From assembly GCA_003213695.1 (NCBI GenBank), contig QCMO01000001.1:17617-81616 (forward strand): a DNA stretch of 64,000 nt, read 5' to 3'. This document shows, in pieces, positions 37,307 through 47,286 of this stretch. The notes beneath the pieces are model-generated. The model worked only from the letters and a program-made list of their open reading frames with translations, had not been told where the DNA came from and searched no databases. How positions within the stretch are numbered: the stretch's first letter is position 1; each line of letters begins with the position of its first letter. The position numbers and the translations under genes are program-made. This DNA comes from Pelagibacteraceae bacterium AG-422-C23. GTDB lineage: Bacteria; Pseudomonadota; Alphaproteobacteria; Pelagibacterales; Pelagibacteraceae.

Positions 37307-37980
37307 TGGATCTCGAACTCATGATCAACAGTCTACCTAAATTATTAAGTGCAGCTTTGATTACATTGAAACTTTTATCAGTTTCATTAATTATTGGATT
37401 ATTCATTGGTTTATTTTTTGCAATTTTAAGATTAAATAAAAGTATTTTTGTTAACAAATTTGCTTATTGTTATTCATATATTTTTAGAGGAACACCATTA
37501 TTAGTTCAGATATTCATTATCTATTTTGGGTTAGGTCAAATTGAATATTTAAGATCAACCTTTTTATGGGTAATCTTAAAAGAACCATACTGGTGTGCTA
37601 TCATTGCTTTTGCTTTAAATACAGGAGCTTATACCTCAGAAATTTTAAGGTCTGCTTTTCAAACAATTAAGCCTGGTATAATTGAAGCTGGCAAAAGTTT
37701 AGGTATTTCAAGTAATATAATTTTTTATAAAATACAGATACCAATTGCTATTAGACAGTCTCTTCCAGCATACGGTAACGAAATCATCTTAATGATGAAA
37801 GGCACATCTTTAGCAAGCACAGTAACTATCATGGATTTAACAGGTGTTGCAAAATATATTATTTCAACGACATTCAAACCTGTTGAAGTTTTTATCGTTG
37901 CTGGAAGTATATATCTGTTTATGACTTTTATAATTCATAATCTGATTAAATTTTTAGAAAAAAAATATAGCTTTAATTAA
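37306..37980 (+). CDS. Amino-acid ABC transporter permease (HisM-like)
   Basis: YIFRGTPLLVQIFIIYFGL, EAGKSLGISSNIIFYKIQIPIAIRQSLPAYGNE. Confidence 0.88.
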   Translation: MDLELMINSLPKLLSAALITLKLLSVSLIIGLFIGLFFAILRLNKSIFVNKFAYCYSYIFRGTPLLVQIFIIYFGLGQIEYLRSTFLWVILKEPYWCAIIAFALNTGAYTSEILRSAFQTIKPGIIEAGKSLGISSNIIFYKIQIPIAIRQSLPAYGNEIILMMKGTSLASTVTIMDLTGVAKYIISTTFKPVEVFIVAGSIYLFMTFIIHNLIKFLEKKYSFN

Positions 37981-39128
37981 AGAACTACCAAATCTATTTT
38001 TTGTTTACCTAGTCTTTCATTACCCTTATCCGTTACTAAATAAGTTTCACCTAAATTCATAGCAAGCTGGTTATCAGAATCCATAAGTATCATATGCATA
38101 AAAAAAACATTTCCAGGTTGAATAATATAAGGATTGCCAGTGTATAGCATTGGCCAATCCATCCAATTAGGTGAAAAAGTTGAACCCAATGAATAACCAC
38201 ATGCATTCATTCTTGCTTCTTTATAACCCAGATTATCAAATGTTTTTGCGTGTACATCAAAAACTTCTCCAACATTATTTCCAGGTTTCAGTTTTTCCTC
38301 ACAATTTTTTAAAGCTTCAACACATGCCTCGTGCATCTTAATATGTTTTGGATCAGGTTTACCAATAGGGATAGTTCTAAACATTGCTGAGTGATAATGC
38401 TTGTAAGTACCTGCCCATTCAATACTTAGCTGATCTTGATTTGATAGATTTCTTTTTTCAGCTTGGTATCTACATAAAAGCGCGTTGTGTCCTGATCCAA
38501 TAATATATTCATTAGCTGGGTAATCTCCTCCACCTTCTAAAACTGCTTTTTGCATTTCAGCTAAAATTTTAGCTTCAGAAGCGCCAGCTTTAGTATGCCT
38601 CCAAGCTTCATCTAATGCTTTATCTGCCAATTCTGCTGCTTTTTTAACATAGACAATTTCTTCATGAGATTTAATTACTCTTAATTTTGTAATTAGTTCT
38701 GATTGATCGTTTACTTCACAATAATCTTTTAAAGACTCGTTTAATCGCAATGCATTGCGTCCAGTCATTCCATAAGCTTCATATTCAATTCCAATTTTTT
38801 TTCCTTTCAAAGAAAGTTCATCTAAAATAATCTTGAGATCAACTGTTGGGTTTGATCCATCTTTATCAACCCAAATTCTAATATCTTCAATATTAGAAGT
38901 ATTCTGTGCCTGTCTTAAATCAGGAGCTCTTGTTAAAAGAATTGTATTACCATTTTTATCCAAAACTAAAGTTTGAAAAAAAACATAGCCGAAAGTATCG
39001 TATCCAGTGAGCCAGTACATAGATTCTTGCCTAAACATCAATAGAGCATCAAGCTCTTGTTCTTTCATTGATTTAAGAATACTAGTTTTTCTTTTTGAAA
39101 ATTCCTCTTTTGAAAAATGAAGTGCCAT
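37977..39128 (-). CDS. M24-family peptidase/creatinase-like hydrolase (ectoine hydrolase/Xaa-Pro aminopeptidase-like)
   Basis: N-terminal creatinase domain plus pita-bread fold; ANEYIIGSGHNALLCRYQAEKR. Confidence 0.82.
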   Translation of the reverse strand: MALHFSKEEFSKRKTSILKSMKEQELDALLMFRQESMYWLTGYDTFGYVFFQTLVLDKNGNTILLTRAPDLRQAQNTSNIEDIRIWVDKDGSNPTVDLKIILDELSLKGKKIGIEYEAYGMTGRNALRLNESLKDYCEVNDQSELITKLRVIKSHEEIVYVKKAAELADKALDEAWRHTKAGASEAKILAEMQKAVLEGGGDYPANEYIIGSGHNALLCRYQAEKRNLSNQDQLSIEWAGTYKHYHSAMFRTIPIGKPDPKHIKMHEACVEALKNCEEKLKPGNNVGEVFDVHAKTFDNLGYKEARMNACGYSLGSTFSPNWMDWPMLYTGNPYIIQPGNVFFMHMILMDSDNQLAMNLGETYLVTDKGNERLGKQKIDLVVL

Positions 39129-39136
39129 TAATAAAT

Positions 39137-39526
39137 TTAATAACTTGTGTATTCTTTTATTTCTTTAATAACAGATCCAGTATGATTATTAATTTCTAAT
39201 TTAATTTTTGCTCGATCATCATTTAAAAAATGAATATCTCTTGAAAGTTTTATAAATTTTTCTCCAAAATTTTTATCTTTTTCACATTGTCTTTTATCAT
39301 CTTCAATAACCCACAGCTTAGCATTAATTTCTTTTAAAGACTGAAAAAGGTCATTTAACTTATTATCAGACTTTACATTACTATCTAATTGATTTTTTAA
39401 AATTGAATGTTCATTTGATATAAATTTTAATTTATCCGGATCTTTAATTTTTACCTGTTTGATCTCTAAAATTGAAATCTTGTCTAAAAGCTCTCCAACT
39501 GAAACTTCAACTATAATTTTATTCAT
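39137..39526 (-). CDS. DUF6165-like protein
   Basis: IIVEVSVGELLDKISILEIKQVKIKDPDKL. Confidence 0.7.
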   Translation of the reverse strand: MNKIIVEVSVGELLDKISILEIKQVKIKDPDKLKFISNEHSILKNQLDSNVKSDNKLNDLFQSLKEINAKLWVIEDDKRQCEKDKNFGEKFIKLSRDIHFLNDDRAKIKLEINNHTGSVIKEIKEYTSY

Positions 39527-39558
39527 AAATTTAAATACTGTGCTATCTTGTTACAAAT

Positions 39559-40500
39559 ATGTCTAATATTTTAATTATTAAACACGGATCATTAGGAGAT
39601 ATAGCTCAAGCAAGTGGTGCAATTCAAGATATATTTGAAAATCATAAAAATGATCAAATATTTCTACTTACAACCAAACCTTACTTTGATTTATTTAAAA
39701 AAAATCCTTTTATTCATGAAGTGATTTTAGACAAGAGATTACCTAGATATAATCTAATTTATTTATATTTTTTAATGAGAGAACTAAAGAAGCATAAATT
39801 CTCCAAGGTTTTTGATCTTCAAAACTCATCTAGAACTTCTTTTTATAAAAATATTCTTTTTCCAAAAGCTGATAAAATAGTATGGTCGAGTTCAACCACA
39901 ACTTTACCATTAGATAAAAATAAAGAGGAATTTGATAAAATTTCAGTTCTTGAAAGATTCGATCATCAGTTAAAAGAATCTGGATTAAACACTTCAAACA
40001 CTTTAAAACCAGACTTTAGCTGGGCCTCTACTGACATCAGTGAGATTAAAAATTTCTATAAGTTTGATAAATATATTTTATTATTTCCTTTTTGTTCACC
40101 ACATTTGACTATAAAAAAATGGCCTCATTACAATAAACTTATTGAATTAATTTCAAACAGATTTGGTGATGAGTATAAAATTTTAACTGCACCAGGACCT
40201 TCTGAAATTAATGATGCAAAAGATATAAATGCATTAGCGTTACTAGATAATGGAAGAGCATTAGATATATCTCAGCTTACTTCATTGATTAAAGGGAGCT
40301 CTTTTGTAATTGCTAATGATACTGGTCCGGCACATATTGCAGCACATGTAGGATCTAGCGGTCTTACATTATTTGGTAAACACACAACAGCATATAAAGT
40401 TAGTATCGAAAGGGAAAATTTTAAAGCAATTGAGGTATCAGATCTAAATAATTTAAGTGCAGAAAAAGTATTTGAAAGGTTAACTAAGAATTTATCTTAG
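39559..40500 (+). CDS. Glycosyltransferase family 9 (heptosyltransferase-like)
   Basis: ILIIKHGSLGDIAQASGAI, VIANDTGPAHIAAHVGSSGLTLFG. Confidence 0.88.
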   Translation: MSNILIIKHGSLGDIAQASGAIQDIFENHKNDQIFLLTTKPYFDLFKKNPFIHEVILDKRLPRYNLIYLYFLMRELKKHKFSKVFDLQNSSRTSFYKNILFPKADKIVWSSSTTTLPLDKNKEEFDKISVLERFDHQLKESGLNTSNTLKPDFSWASTDISEIKNFYKFDKYILLFPFCSPHLTIKKWPHYNKLIELISNRFGDEYKILTAPGPSEINDAKDINALALLDNGRALDISQLTSLIKGSSFVIANDTGPAHIAAHVGSSGLTLFGKHTTAYKVSIERENFKAIEVSDLNNLSAEKVFERLTKNLS

Positions 40501-41579
40501 TCCAGAATTTTTTTATATTCTTCTAAAATTTTATCCCAATGAAACTTAGAAACATATGTTTTAGCATTTTTACCAAACACATGATATTTTTTGTTTTCAA
40601 TCATTGAATTTAAAGATGAATAAATATCATCTAAATTATTTCCATCACAAATTAAACCTGTTTTATCATGACTGATAGCATCAGATGCGCCACCATCTTT
40701 TCCTCCAAGTGAAGGAACACCGTATTGAGCAGCTTCCACATAAGCTATTCCAAAACCCTCTACAGATGTTTTGTGAATAATTGATGGCATAACAAAAATA
40801 TTAGATTTAGCTATTAAAGAATTTTTTAAATCACTACTTATATCTTTAAAAAACATAACTTGAGAACTTAGATCAAGCTCTTTTACTAAATCTTTAATAT
40901 TTTCTTCTTCATCACCATAACCAATACAAATATAAACTATATCAGGGTGTATTTGTTTTAAATTTCTAAGAGCCATAATTATTTTTTCATGATTTTTCCT
41001 TTTATCAAATCTTGAAACGGTAATTAATCTTGGCGATTTTGTTTTAAGTAAGCTTTCAACTTTTTCTAATGATTTTTTATTTAATTCTTGAACAGGATTA
41101 ACGCCAGGATTAATTACAATCAATTTATCTTTATTCACTCCGATATTAATTGCCAAATTTTTTGTATATTCAGAATTGGCAATTACTTTTTCAACATTAT
41201 TTAAAACTTTAATAACTCTCTTATTTAAAGAGCTTCCTTTAGTATGATTAATCTCTTTTCCATGTATTAAACAATATTTTTTCTTTTCTGTTTGAATTAA
41301 CTCTAAACTTTTCCAGTGATCAGCAATTACACCTCGTACTTTATTTTCTTTTAAAAATTCATTAACTAATTGAGCTTTTCTAATTTTTCGAAGAAATTTT
41401 ATTCCACCAACTCTTTCAATTGAAAAGTTTTCTTTTTTATCAAATTCTTTATGATTTTCTTGGTAATCTGCAAAAACTTTAATCATAAAGTTTTTAGACA
41501 TTTCTTTAGTAAGACCCCACATAAGACTTTGCATACCACCTAATTCTGGTGGAAAGGATCTAGTAACAATTAGATACAT
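40497..41579 (-). CDS. Glycosyltransferase family 4 protein
   Basis: RSFPPELGGMQSLMWGL, ITVSRFDKRKNHEKII, SVEGFGIAYVEAAQYGVPSLGG. Confidence 0.9.
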   Translation of the reverse strand: MYLIVTRSFPPELGGMQSLMWGLTKEMSKNFMIKVFADYQENHKEFDKKENFSIERVGGIKFLRKIRKAQLVNEFLKENKVRGVIADHWKSLELIQTEKKKYCLIHGKEINHTKGSSLNKRVIKVLNNVEKVIANSEYTKNLAINIGVNKDKLIVINPGVNPVQELNKKSLEKVESLLKTKSPRLITVSRFDKRKNHEKIIMALRNLKQIHPDIVYICIGYGDEEENIKDLVKELDLSSQVMFFKDISSDLKNSLIAKSNIFVMPSIIHKTSVEGFGIAYVEAAQYGVPSLGGKDGGASDAISHDKTGLICDGNNLDDIYSSLNSMIENKKYHVFGKNAKTYVSKFHWDKILEEYKKILD

Positions 41580-41582
41580 TAA

Positions 41583-42134
41583 TTATTGTTTCCATTTAAT
41601 TCCACAACCAGCGCTTGGAATTTGATTTTCAGGTCCCTTACCAGTTTTAGCTATTTGTTTCATAGCTACAAGAAGATCACTTTCACCACTTCTTACTGGC
41701 ACTAAGTTTTTAAGTTCTCGTAATCGTCCCCTATATTGAAGCTCTAAATCTTTGTTATAACCAAAAAAATCTGGCGTACATACAGCATCATATATTTTAG
41801 CAATTTCTTGGGTTTCATCATTTAAATAAGGAAAACTAAATTGATTTTTTTTAGCAAATTCAACCATATTATCAAAAGAATCTTCAGGATAATTTTCAGC
41901 ATCATTAGCACAAATAGCCACTGAATTAATTCCAACTTTTTTTAATTCATTGCAATCTTCAACAATATCTTTTGTAACAGCTTTAACATAAGGACAGTGA
42001 TTACATATAAACATTATCAAAGTCCCATTTTCACCTTTGATATCATCTAAAGAAATAATTTTATTGTCTGTTGATTTAAGCTTGAAGTCATGGGCCTTTT
42101 GGCCGAAATCACATATTGGAGTTTGTATTGGCAT
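41583..42134 (-). CDS. Thioredoxin-like/AhpC-TSA family protein
   Basis: LIMFICNHCPYVKAVTKDI, AICANDAENYPEDSFDNM. Confidence 0.85.
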   Translation of the reverse strand: MPIQTPICDFGQKAHDFKLKSTDNKIISLDDIKGENGTLIMFICNHCPYVKAVTKDIVEDCNELKKVGINSVAICANDAENYPEDSFDNMVEFAKKNQFSFPYLNDETQEIAKIYDAVCTPDFFGYNKDLELQYRGRLRELKNLVPVRSGESDLLVAMKQIAKTGKGPENQIPSAGCGIKWKQ

Positions 42135-42154
42135 AATGTTATAATATATAAATT

Positions 42155-42667
42155 ATGTTTTACGATTTAAAAGATAAAAAACCAAAAAACTCTGGCGAAA
42201 ATTGGGTAGCACCAAATGCCGTTGTTATAGGGGACGTCACTTTAGAAAAAAATACAAGTATTTGGTTTAATGCAACCTTAAGAGGAGATATTGAAAATAT
42301 TCATATAGGCGAGGGGTCTAATGTCCAAGATGGAAGTGTCTTACATACTGATCCTGGCTGTCCTTTAAAAGTTGGAAAAGATGTAACAGTTGGACATTTA
42401 GTTATGCTCCATGGTTGTACTATTGGAGATAATAGTTTGATTGGAATTGGTGCAGTGATCCTAAATAAAGCCAAGATTGGAAAAAATTGTATTATAGGGG
42501 CAAAAGCTCTCATTACAGAAAACAAAGTGATACCAGACAATTCATTAGTAGTTGGTTCTCCAGGTAAAATAGTAAGAGAAGTGACTGAGGAAGAAAAAAA
42601 AGCTGTAGCAGAAAACACTAAACATTATCAAGATAATTGGAAGAAATATTCTAAATCAATTTTTTAA
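42155..42667 (+). CDS. Gamma-carbonic anhydrase-like hexapeptide protein
   Basis: SIWFNATLRGDIENIHIGEGSNVQDGSVLHTDPG, GHLVMLHGCTIGDNSLIGIGA. Confidence 0.9.
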   Translation: MFYDLKDKKPKNSGENWVAPNAVVIGDVTLEKNTSIWFNATLRGDIENIHIGEGSNVQDGSVLHTDPGCPLKVGKDVTVGHLVMLHGCTIGDNSLIGIGAVILNKAKIGKNCIIGAKALITENKVIPDNSLVVGSPGKIVREVTEEEKKAVAENTKHYQDNWKKYSKSIF

Positions 42668-42688
42668 TTTGATAATGAGAATTTTTTT

Positions 42689-42949
42689 CTATTTAAATCT
42701 AATTTTATAAATCAAAATAAAAAAACTTAATACAAGTGTAACCGCATTAGCTAAAATTACAGGCAAATCATTTATAATTAATCCATAAATTAACCAAGAT
42801 AAAACTCCTATAGTAAAAATTAGAAACATATAAAGTGAAATATCTTTTGTACTTTTTGATTTATAAACCTTAATTGCTTGTGGTAAAAAAGCAATTGTTG
42901 TACAAAAAGCTGCAAAGAAACCAATATATTTAATTACAAAATCTATCAT
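42689..42949 (-). CDS. SemiSWEET-type PQ-loop transporter
   Basis: 86 aa, 3 TM, FLPQAIKVYKSKSTKDISLYMF. Confidence 0.85.
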   Translation of the reverse strand: MIDFVIKYIGFFAAFCTTIAFLPQAIKVYKSKSTKDISLYMFLIFTIGVLSWLIYGLIINDLPVILANAVTLVLSFFILIYKIRFK

Positions 42950-42955
42950 TGTTAT

Positions 42956-43555
42956 TTATGGAACTAGCCAAGCATTTTTGTTATTTTCAAAATCAAACTT
43001 TGCTCTTCGATGACCTTTTGCTGCAAGATAAAGCCACTCAATTGATTTAATATTACATTTAATCACAGTAAAGTTTTTATAACCATCTTCACTTTGTTCC
43101 ATTGTGTAATCAAAATCTTCCAATTTAGATATCATCCCAGAGGTCGGATTTTCTGATGCAGTTCCAGGAGGGCTATCAGTTAAATAACATCTTCTACTTA
43201 TATGTTGAGTTTTTTTCCAAGATTCTTCTGCAATAGAATTTTGATTATTTACTTCACATTCTATTTTTGCTCTTAATTGTATTTTTTCTTCTTTGTCATA
43301 GAAAACTAGAGATGCCTTTTTATTTTTTTTGAGAATATTTACTTTTGGAGATCTAAAATCAGTATGAAATTGCAATAGATTATTTTTTCGGTCTGATTTT
43401 CTTAAAACAACAATTCTACCGTCAACTTCATCTTGATAAGCACAGATAAAGACAGGAATTCTAAAAGGTGACGCTCTATTAGTCACTGCATCATCTAACA
43501 TTGACCAATACTTATTTTGAATTTCCTCCAGATTTTCATAGTATGCTGGCTGCAT
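42956..43555 (-). CDS. Pyridoxamine 5'-phosphate oxidase-family protein
   Basis: VVLRKSDRKNNLLQFHTDFRSPKVNILKKNKKASLVFYDKEEKIQLR. Confidence 0.85.
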   Translation of the reverse strand: MQPAYYENLEEIQNKYWSMLDDAVTNRASPFRIPVFICAYQDEVDGRIVVLRKSDRKNNLLQFHTDFRSPKVNILKKNKKASLVFYDKEEKIQLRAKIECEVNNQNSIAEESWKKTQHISRRCYLTDSPPGTASENPTSGMISKLEDFDYTMEQSEDGYKNFTVIKCNIKSIEWLYLAAKGHRRAKFDFENNKNAWLVP

Positions 43556-43558
43556 ACA

Positions 43559-44428
43559 TTACTTTCTAAATCTTTTAATTAAACTTGATGTATCCCAACG
43601 ATTTCCACCTAAACCCTGAACTTCTCCATAAAATTTATCAACTAGTTCTGTAACAGGTAATAATGAACCATTATTCTTAGCTTCATCCATTGCAATTTTT
43701 AAATCTTTTCTCATCCAATCAACTGCAAATCCAAAATCAAACTTATCATCAATCATTGTTTTGTATCGATTTTCCATTTGCCATGATTGAGCTGCACCTT
43801 TTGAAATAACTTCAATAACATCTTCCATATTTAGCCCAGCTTTCATTCCAAAGTTTATTCCTTCAGACAATCCTTGAACTAAACCCGCAATACAAATTTG
43901 ATTAACCATCTTTGCGAGTTGTCCACTTCCAGCATTACCGAGTAATTTCATTTTTTTGCTGTAACAATCTATTTTATCTTTTGCTTTATCAAAGTCAGCT
44001 TGATCACCGCCGATCATAACAGTCAATGCACCATTCTCTGCACCAGCTTGACCACCTGATACTGGAGCATCTAATGCACCAAAACCATTTTTTTTTGCGT
44101 ACTCATGAATTTCTCTAGCAATCGTTGCTGAAGCTGTAGTGTTATCAATATAAATAGAACCTTTTTTAATTGTTTTAAATGCTCCGTTTTCACCAAATGT
44201 TACTTCCCTTAAATCATTATCATTTCCAACACATGTAAAGACATACTCAGCATCTTTTGCGGCTTCAGCAGGAGTTTCTGCTATTTTACCTTTGTATTCT
44301 TTGATCCATTTTTCTGCTTTAGATTTTGTTCTATTAAAAACAGTTACATTGTGACCACCTTTTGATATATAACCAGCCATTGGATAACCCATGACACCAA
44401 GACCTATGAAAGCAACATTACAAGTCAT
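43559..44428 (-). CDS. 3-hydroxyisobutyrate dehydrogenase-family beta-hydroxyacid dehydrogenase
   Basis: VAFIGLGVMGYPMAGYISKGGHNVTVFNRT, LDAPVSGGQAGAENGALTVMIGG. Confidence 0.9.
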   Translation of the reverse strand: MTCNVAFIGLGVMGYPMAGYISKGGHNVTVFNRTKSKAEKWIKEYKGKIAETPAEAAKDAEYVFTCVGNDNDLREVTFGENGAFKTIKKGSIYIDNTTASATIAREIHEYAKKNGFGALDAPVSGGQAGAENGALTVMIGGDQADFDKAKDKIDCYSKKMKLLGNAGSGQLAKMVNQICIAGLVQGLSEGINFGMKAGLNMEDVIEVISKGAAQSWQMENRYKTMIDDKFDFGFAVDWMRKDLKIAMDEAKNNGSLLPVTELVDKFYGEVQGLGGNRWDTSSLIKRFRK

Positions 44429-44439
44429 AAATTTTTTAT

Positions 44440-45648
44440 ATGTTTAAGAGTTTAAGTTTAAAAGTAATTATATTTGGTTTTATATTTACATTTTTTTCAA
44501 GTTTTGGACAGAGTTTTTTTCTTGGCCTGTTTAATTCTAGTATACGTGATACACTTTCTATTACCCAGGGACAATTTGGATCAATTTATGCCTCTGCCAC
44601 TTTACTAAGTAGTTTCCTTTTGATTTGGGTTGGGAAGAAAATAGATGATATCAATATTTTCAAATTTGTATTTTTTGTAACTTTACTTCTTTCGTTTTCA
44701 TGTTTTTTCTTTTCAAAAATTTCGTCAATTATTTTTTTATTTGTTGCAATTTTTTTAATGAGATTTTCAGGACAGGGTATGATGTCTCATACTGCTACTA
44801 CTACTATCTCAAGGTATTTTACAAAATCTAGAGGAAAAGCTTTAAGTACATGTTGGTTTGGACTTTCTACAGCAGAATTTTTTTTACCTGTTTTAATTGT
44901 TTATTTATTAACAATAACATCCTGGCAAAATTTATGGATATCAATTTCAATATTAGTTTTAATATTTCTACCAATTACATCTTTTATTTTGATAAAAAAA
45001 TTGAATTTTGACTCAAGGGAAGATGTAGAAAACGAAGAATTCAAAGAAAAAGATATCAAACAATGGAAAAGAGTAGAAGTTTTAAAAGATTATAGATTTT
45101 ACGTAATATGTTTAAATATGTTGGCGATGCCTTGGATTGCAACTGGGGTTTTTGTTTATCAGTCATTTATTATCGAATCAAAAGAGTGGGGAGCTTTTGT
45201 TATTGCCCAATCATTTATGGTTTACTCAATTTTATCAGTTTTAACTTTATTAGTTTCAGGATTTTTGATCGACAAGTTTACCAGTAGAAGATTATTAATA
45301 TTTATGAATATTCCACTTTTACTATCTTCATTAGTCCTAATCTTTTTTGATATTCCATTATCAGCCTTCATATTTTTGGGGTTAATTGGTGTTTCAAATG
45401 GTTTTGCTAATGTGTTGGGTTCGTCAACATGGGCTGAAATTTATGGAGTAAAACACATTGGTTCCATAAAAGCTTTAACAACAGCGCTGATGGTTTTTTC
45501 TACTGCTTTTGGAACTGCTTTATTTGGATTATTGATAGATAAGGGTTTTTCAATTGAACAAATTGCTTTGGTATCTTCTATTTATATTTCTACATCTATC
45601 ATCCTTCTGTTTTTTGTAAGAAATAAGCTAAATCCACAATATATTTAA
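44440..45648 (+). CDS. MFS transporter
   Basis: ~12 hydrophobic TM segments, MFS-like loop motifs. Confidence 0.85.
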   Translation: MFKSLSLKVIIFGFIFTFFSSFGQSFFLGLFNSSIRDTLSITQGQFGSIYASATLLSSFLLIWVGKKIDDINIFKFVFFVTLLLSFSCFFFSKISSIIFLFVAIFLMRFSGQGMMSHTATTTISRYFTKSRGKALSTCWFGLSTAEFFLPVLIVYLLTITSWQNLWISISILVLIFLPITSFILIKKLNFDSREDVENEEFKEKDIKQWKRVEVLKDYRFYVICLNMLAMPWIATGVFVYQSFIIESKEWGAFVIAQSFMVYSILSVLTLLVSGFLIDKFTSRRLLIFMNIPLLLSSLVLIFFDIPLSAFIFLGLIGVSNGFANVLGSSTWAEIYGVKHIGSIKALTTALMVFSTAFGTALFGLLIDKGFSIEQIALVSSIYISTSIILLFFVRNKLNPQYI

Positions 45649-45691
45649 AAATATCCTTGATTTTTTTAAGCTCACTGTATAGATACTGGCC

Positions 45692-46231
45692 ATGGCTAGA
45701 GTAACAGTAGAAGATTGTATCGATAAAGTTGATAGTCCCTATGAATTAGTTTTGGTTGCTAAAGAGAGAGCAACTCAACTTAATTCAGGTATTGAGCCAA
45801 CCTTAGAAAAAGATAATGATAAGAATACAGTTATCGCTCTAAGAGAAATTGCTGAAGAAAATATTAAAGTACCTGATTTAACTGATAGCGCTATTTACAA
45901 ATTAAGAAAACACGTCGAACAAATTGATGATGGTACTGATGCAGATGAAGACGTAGGCGACGATTTTGAAAGTTTATATAAAGGAGAAATTTCAAAAAGC
46001 GGTACACCAATCCTACCATCTAAAAGGGCTAGAAAAGCTCCAGAAAAAATTCAAGTTTCTAAGGAAGACTTAGAAGAGCTTTCGCAGACTGCCCAACCAG
46101 ATGTTGATACATCAAATCCAGATAGCCCAGAGGCAGATGAAATCGATGACGTTTCTTTAGAGGAGGTTTCTGAGAGCGAAAATCAACAATCAGAAAACAA
46201 CCCTAACGATTCAGAGCCTTCAAACTCGTAA
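45692..46231 (+). CDS. rpoZ: RNA polymerase omega subunit with long acidic C-terminal tail
   Basis: [33 protein letters not shown]. Confidence 0.93.
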   Translation: MARVTVEDCIDKVDSPYELVLVAKERATQLNSGIEPTLEKDNDKNTVIALREIAEENIKVPDLTDSAIYKLRKHVEQIDDGTDADEDVGDDFESLYKGEISKSGTPILPSKRARKAPEKIQVSKEDLEELSQTAQPDVDTSNPDSPEADEIDDVSLEEVSESENQQSENNPNDSEPSNS

Positions 46232-46253
46232 AAAAATAATATAAAATTACATC

Positions 46254-47246
46254 ATGAACAGGAAAGTTTCAGTTGCACCTATGATGGATTGTACAGATCG
46301 TCATGAGCGTTTCTTTTTAAGACTAATTTCAAAAAATACTCTTTTATATACTGAAATGATTGTTGATGAAGCAATCAATAGAGGTGATAAAAAGAAATTA
46401 CTAGAATTTAATATTAATGAAAAACCAGTAGCGCTTCAATTAGGTGGTTCATCACCAAAACTTTTAGCTAAAGCAACAAAAATTGGAGAAGATTTTGGTT
46501 ATGATGAAATTAATTTAAACCTAGGTTGTCCAAGCAAAAAAGTAGAAAAAAATAAATTTGGTGCTTGTTTAATGAAGGAACCAAAATTAGTAGCAGATTG
46601 TTTAAGTCAAATGCAGGCAAAAACGAAATTACCTGTAACTATTAAAACTAGAATTGGATATGACGATGTAGAAGATTATGAAAATTTACATAAATTTATA
46701 TCAACATTGAAATCAACAGGAGTTAAAACATTTATTATTCATGCTAGAAAAGCAATGTTAGGTAAATTTACACCTAAACAAAATTTAAACATTCCACCAC
46801 TAAAATATGAATATGTTTACAATCTTAAAAAAGATTTTCCTAAAGAGGAAATTGTTATTAATGGAGGTATTACCTCAGTTGAAGATATAAATGTTCATCT
46901 TAAAAAAACAGATGGTGTAATGATTGGAAGAGCTGCTTACCATTCTCCTTATTTGTTAGCTGAAATAGAACAGAAAATTTTTAAAAATAAAAATGTTCCA
47001 AGCAGACAAGATGTAATCGAAAAATTAATTCCCTATGTTAAAGATGAACTTAAGAAAGGTACACGTTTAAATCAAATTATGAGACATACTTTAGGCCTAT
47101 TTCATGGACAAACAGGAGCAAGTTACTGGAAAAGATATTTAAGTGAAAATATGTGTGTAAGAGATGCAGATGTAAAAAAAATAGATCATATAATGGATAA
47201 GATTAAATTTAATAATATTGATACAAGTGTAGGTCAGTCTGCTTAG
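46254..47246 (+). CDS. dusA: tRNA-dihydrouridine(20/20a) synthase
   Basis: VSVAPMMDCTDRHERFFLRLIS, NLNLGCPSKKVEKNKFGACLM. Confidence 0.94.
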   Translation: MNRKVSVAPMMDCTDRHERFFLRLISKNTLLYTEMIVDEAINRGDKKKLLEFNINEKPVALQLGGSSPKLLAKATKIGEDFGYDEINLNLGCPSKKVEKNKFGACLMKEPKLVADCLSQMQAKTKLPVTIKTRIGYDDVEDYENLHKFISTLKSTGVKTFIIHARKAMLGKFTPKQNLNIPPLKYEYVYNLKKDFPKEEIVINGGITSVEDINVHLKKTDGVMIGRAAYHSPYLLAEIEQKIFKNKNVPSRQDVIEKLIPYVKDELKKGTRLNQIMRHTLGLFHGQTGASYWKRYLSENMCVRDADVKKIDHIMDKIKFNNIDTSVGQSA

Positions 47247-47286
47247 TTCAATTATAGCAAACGAGTATAGCTACACTATTTTACTT

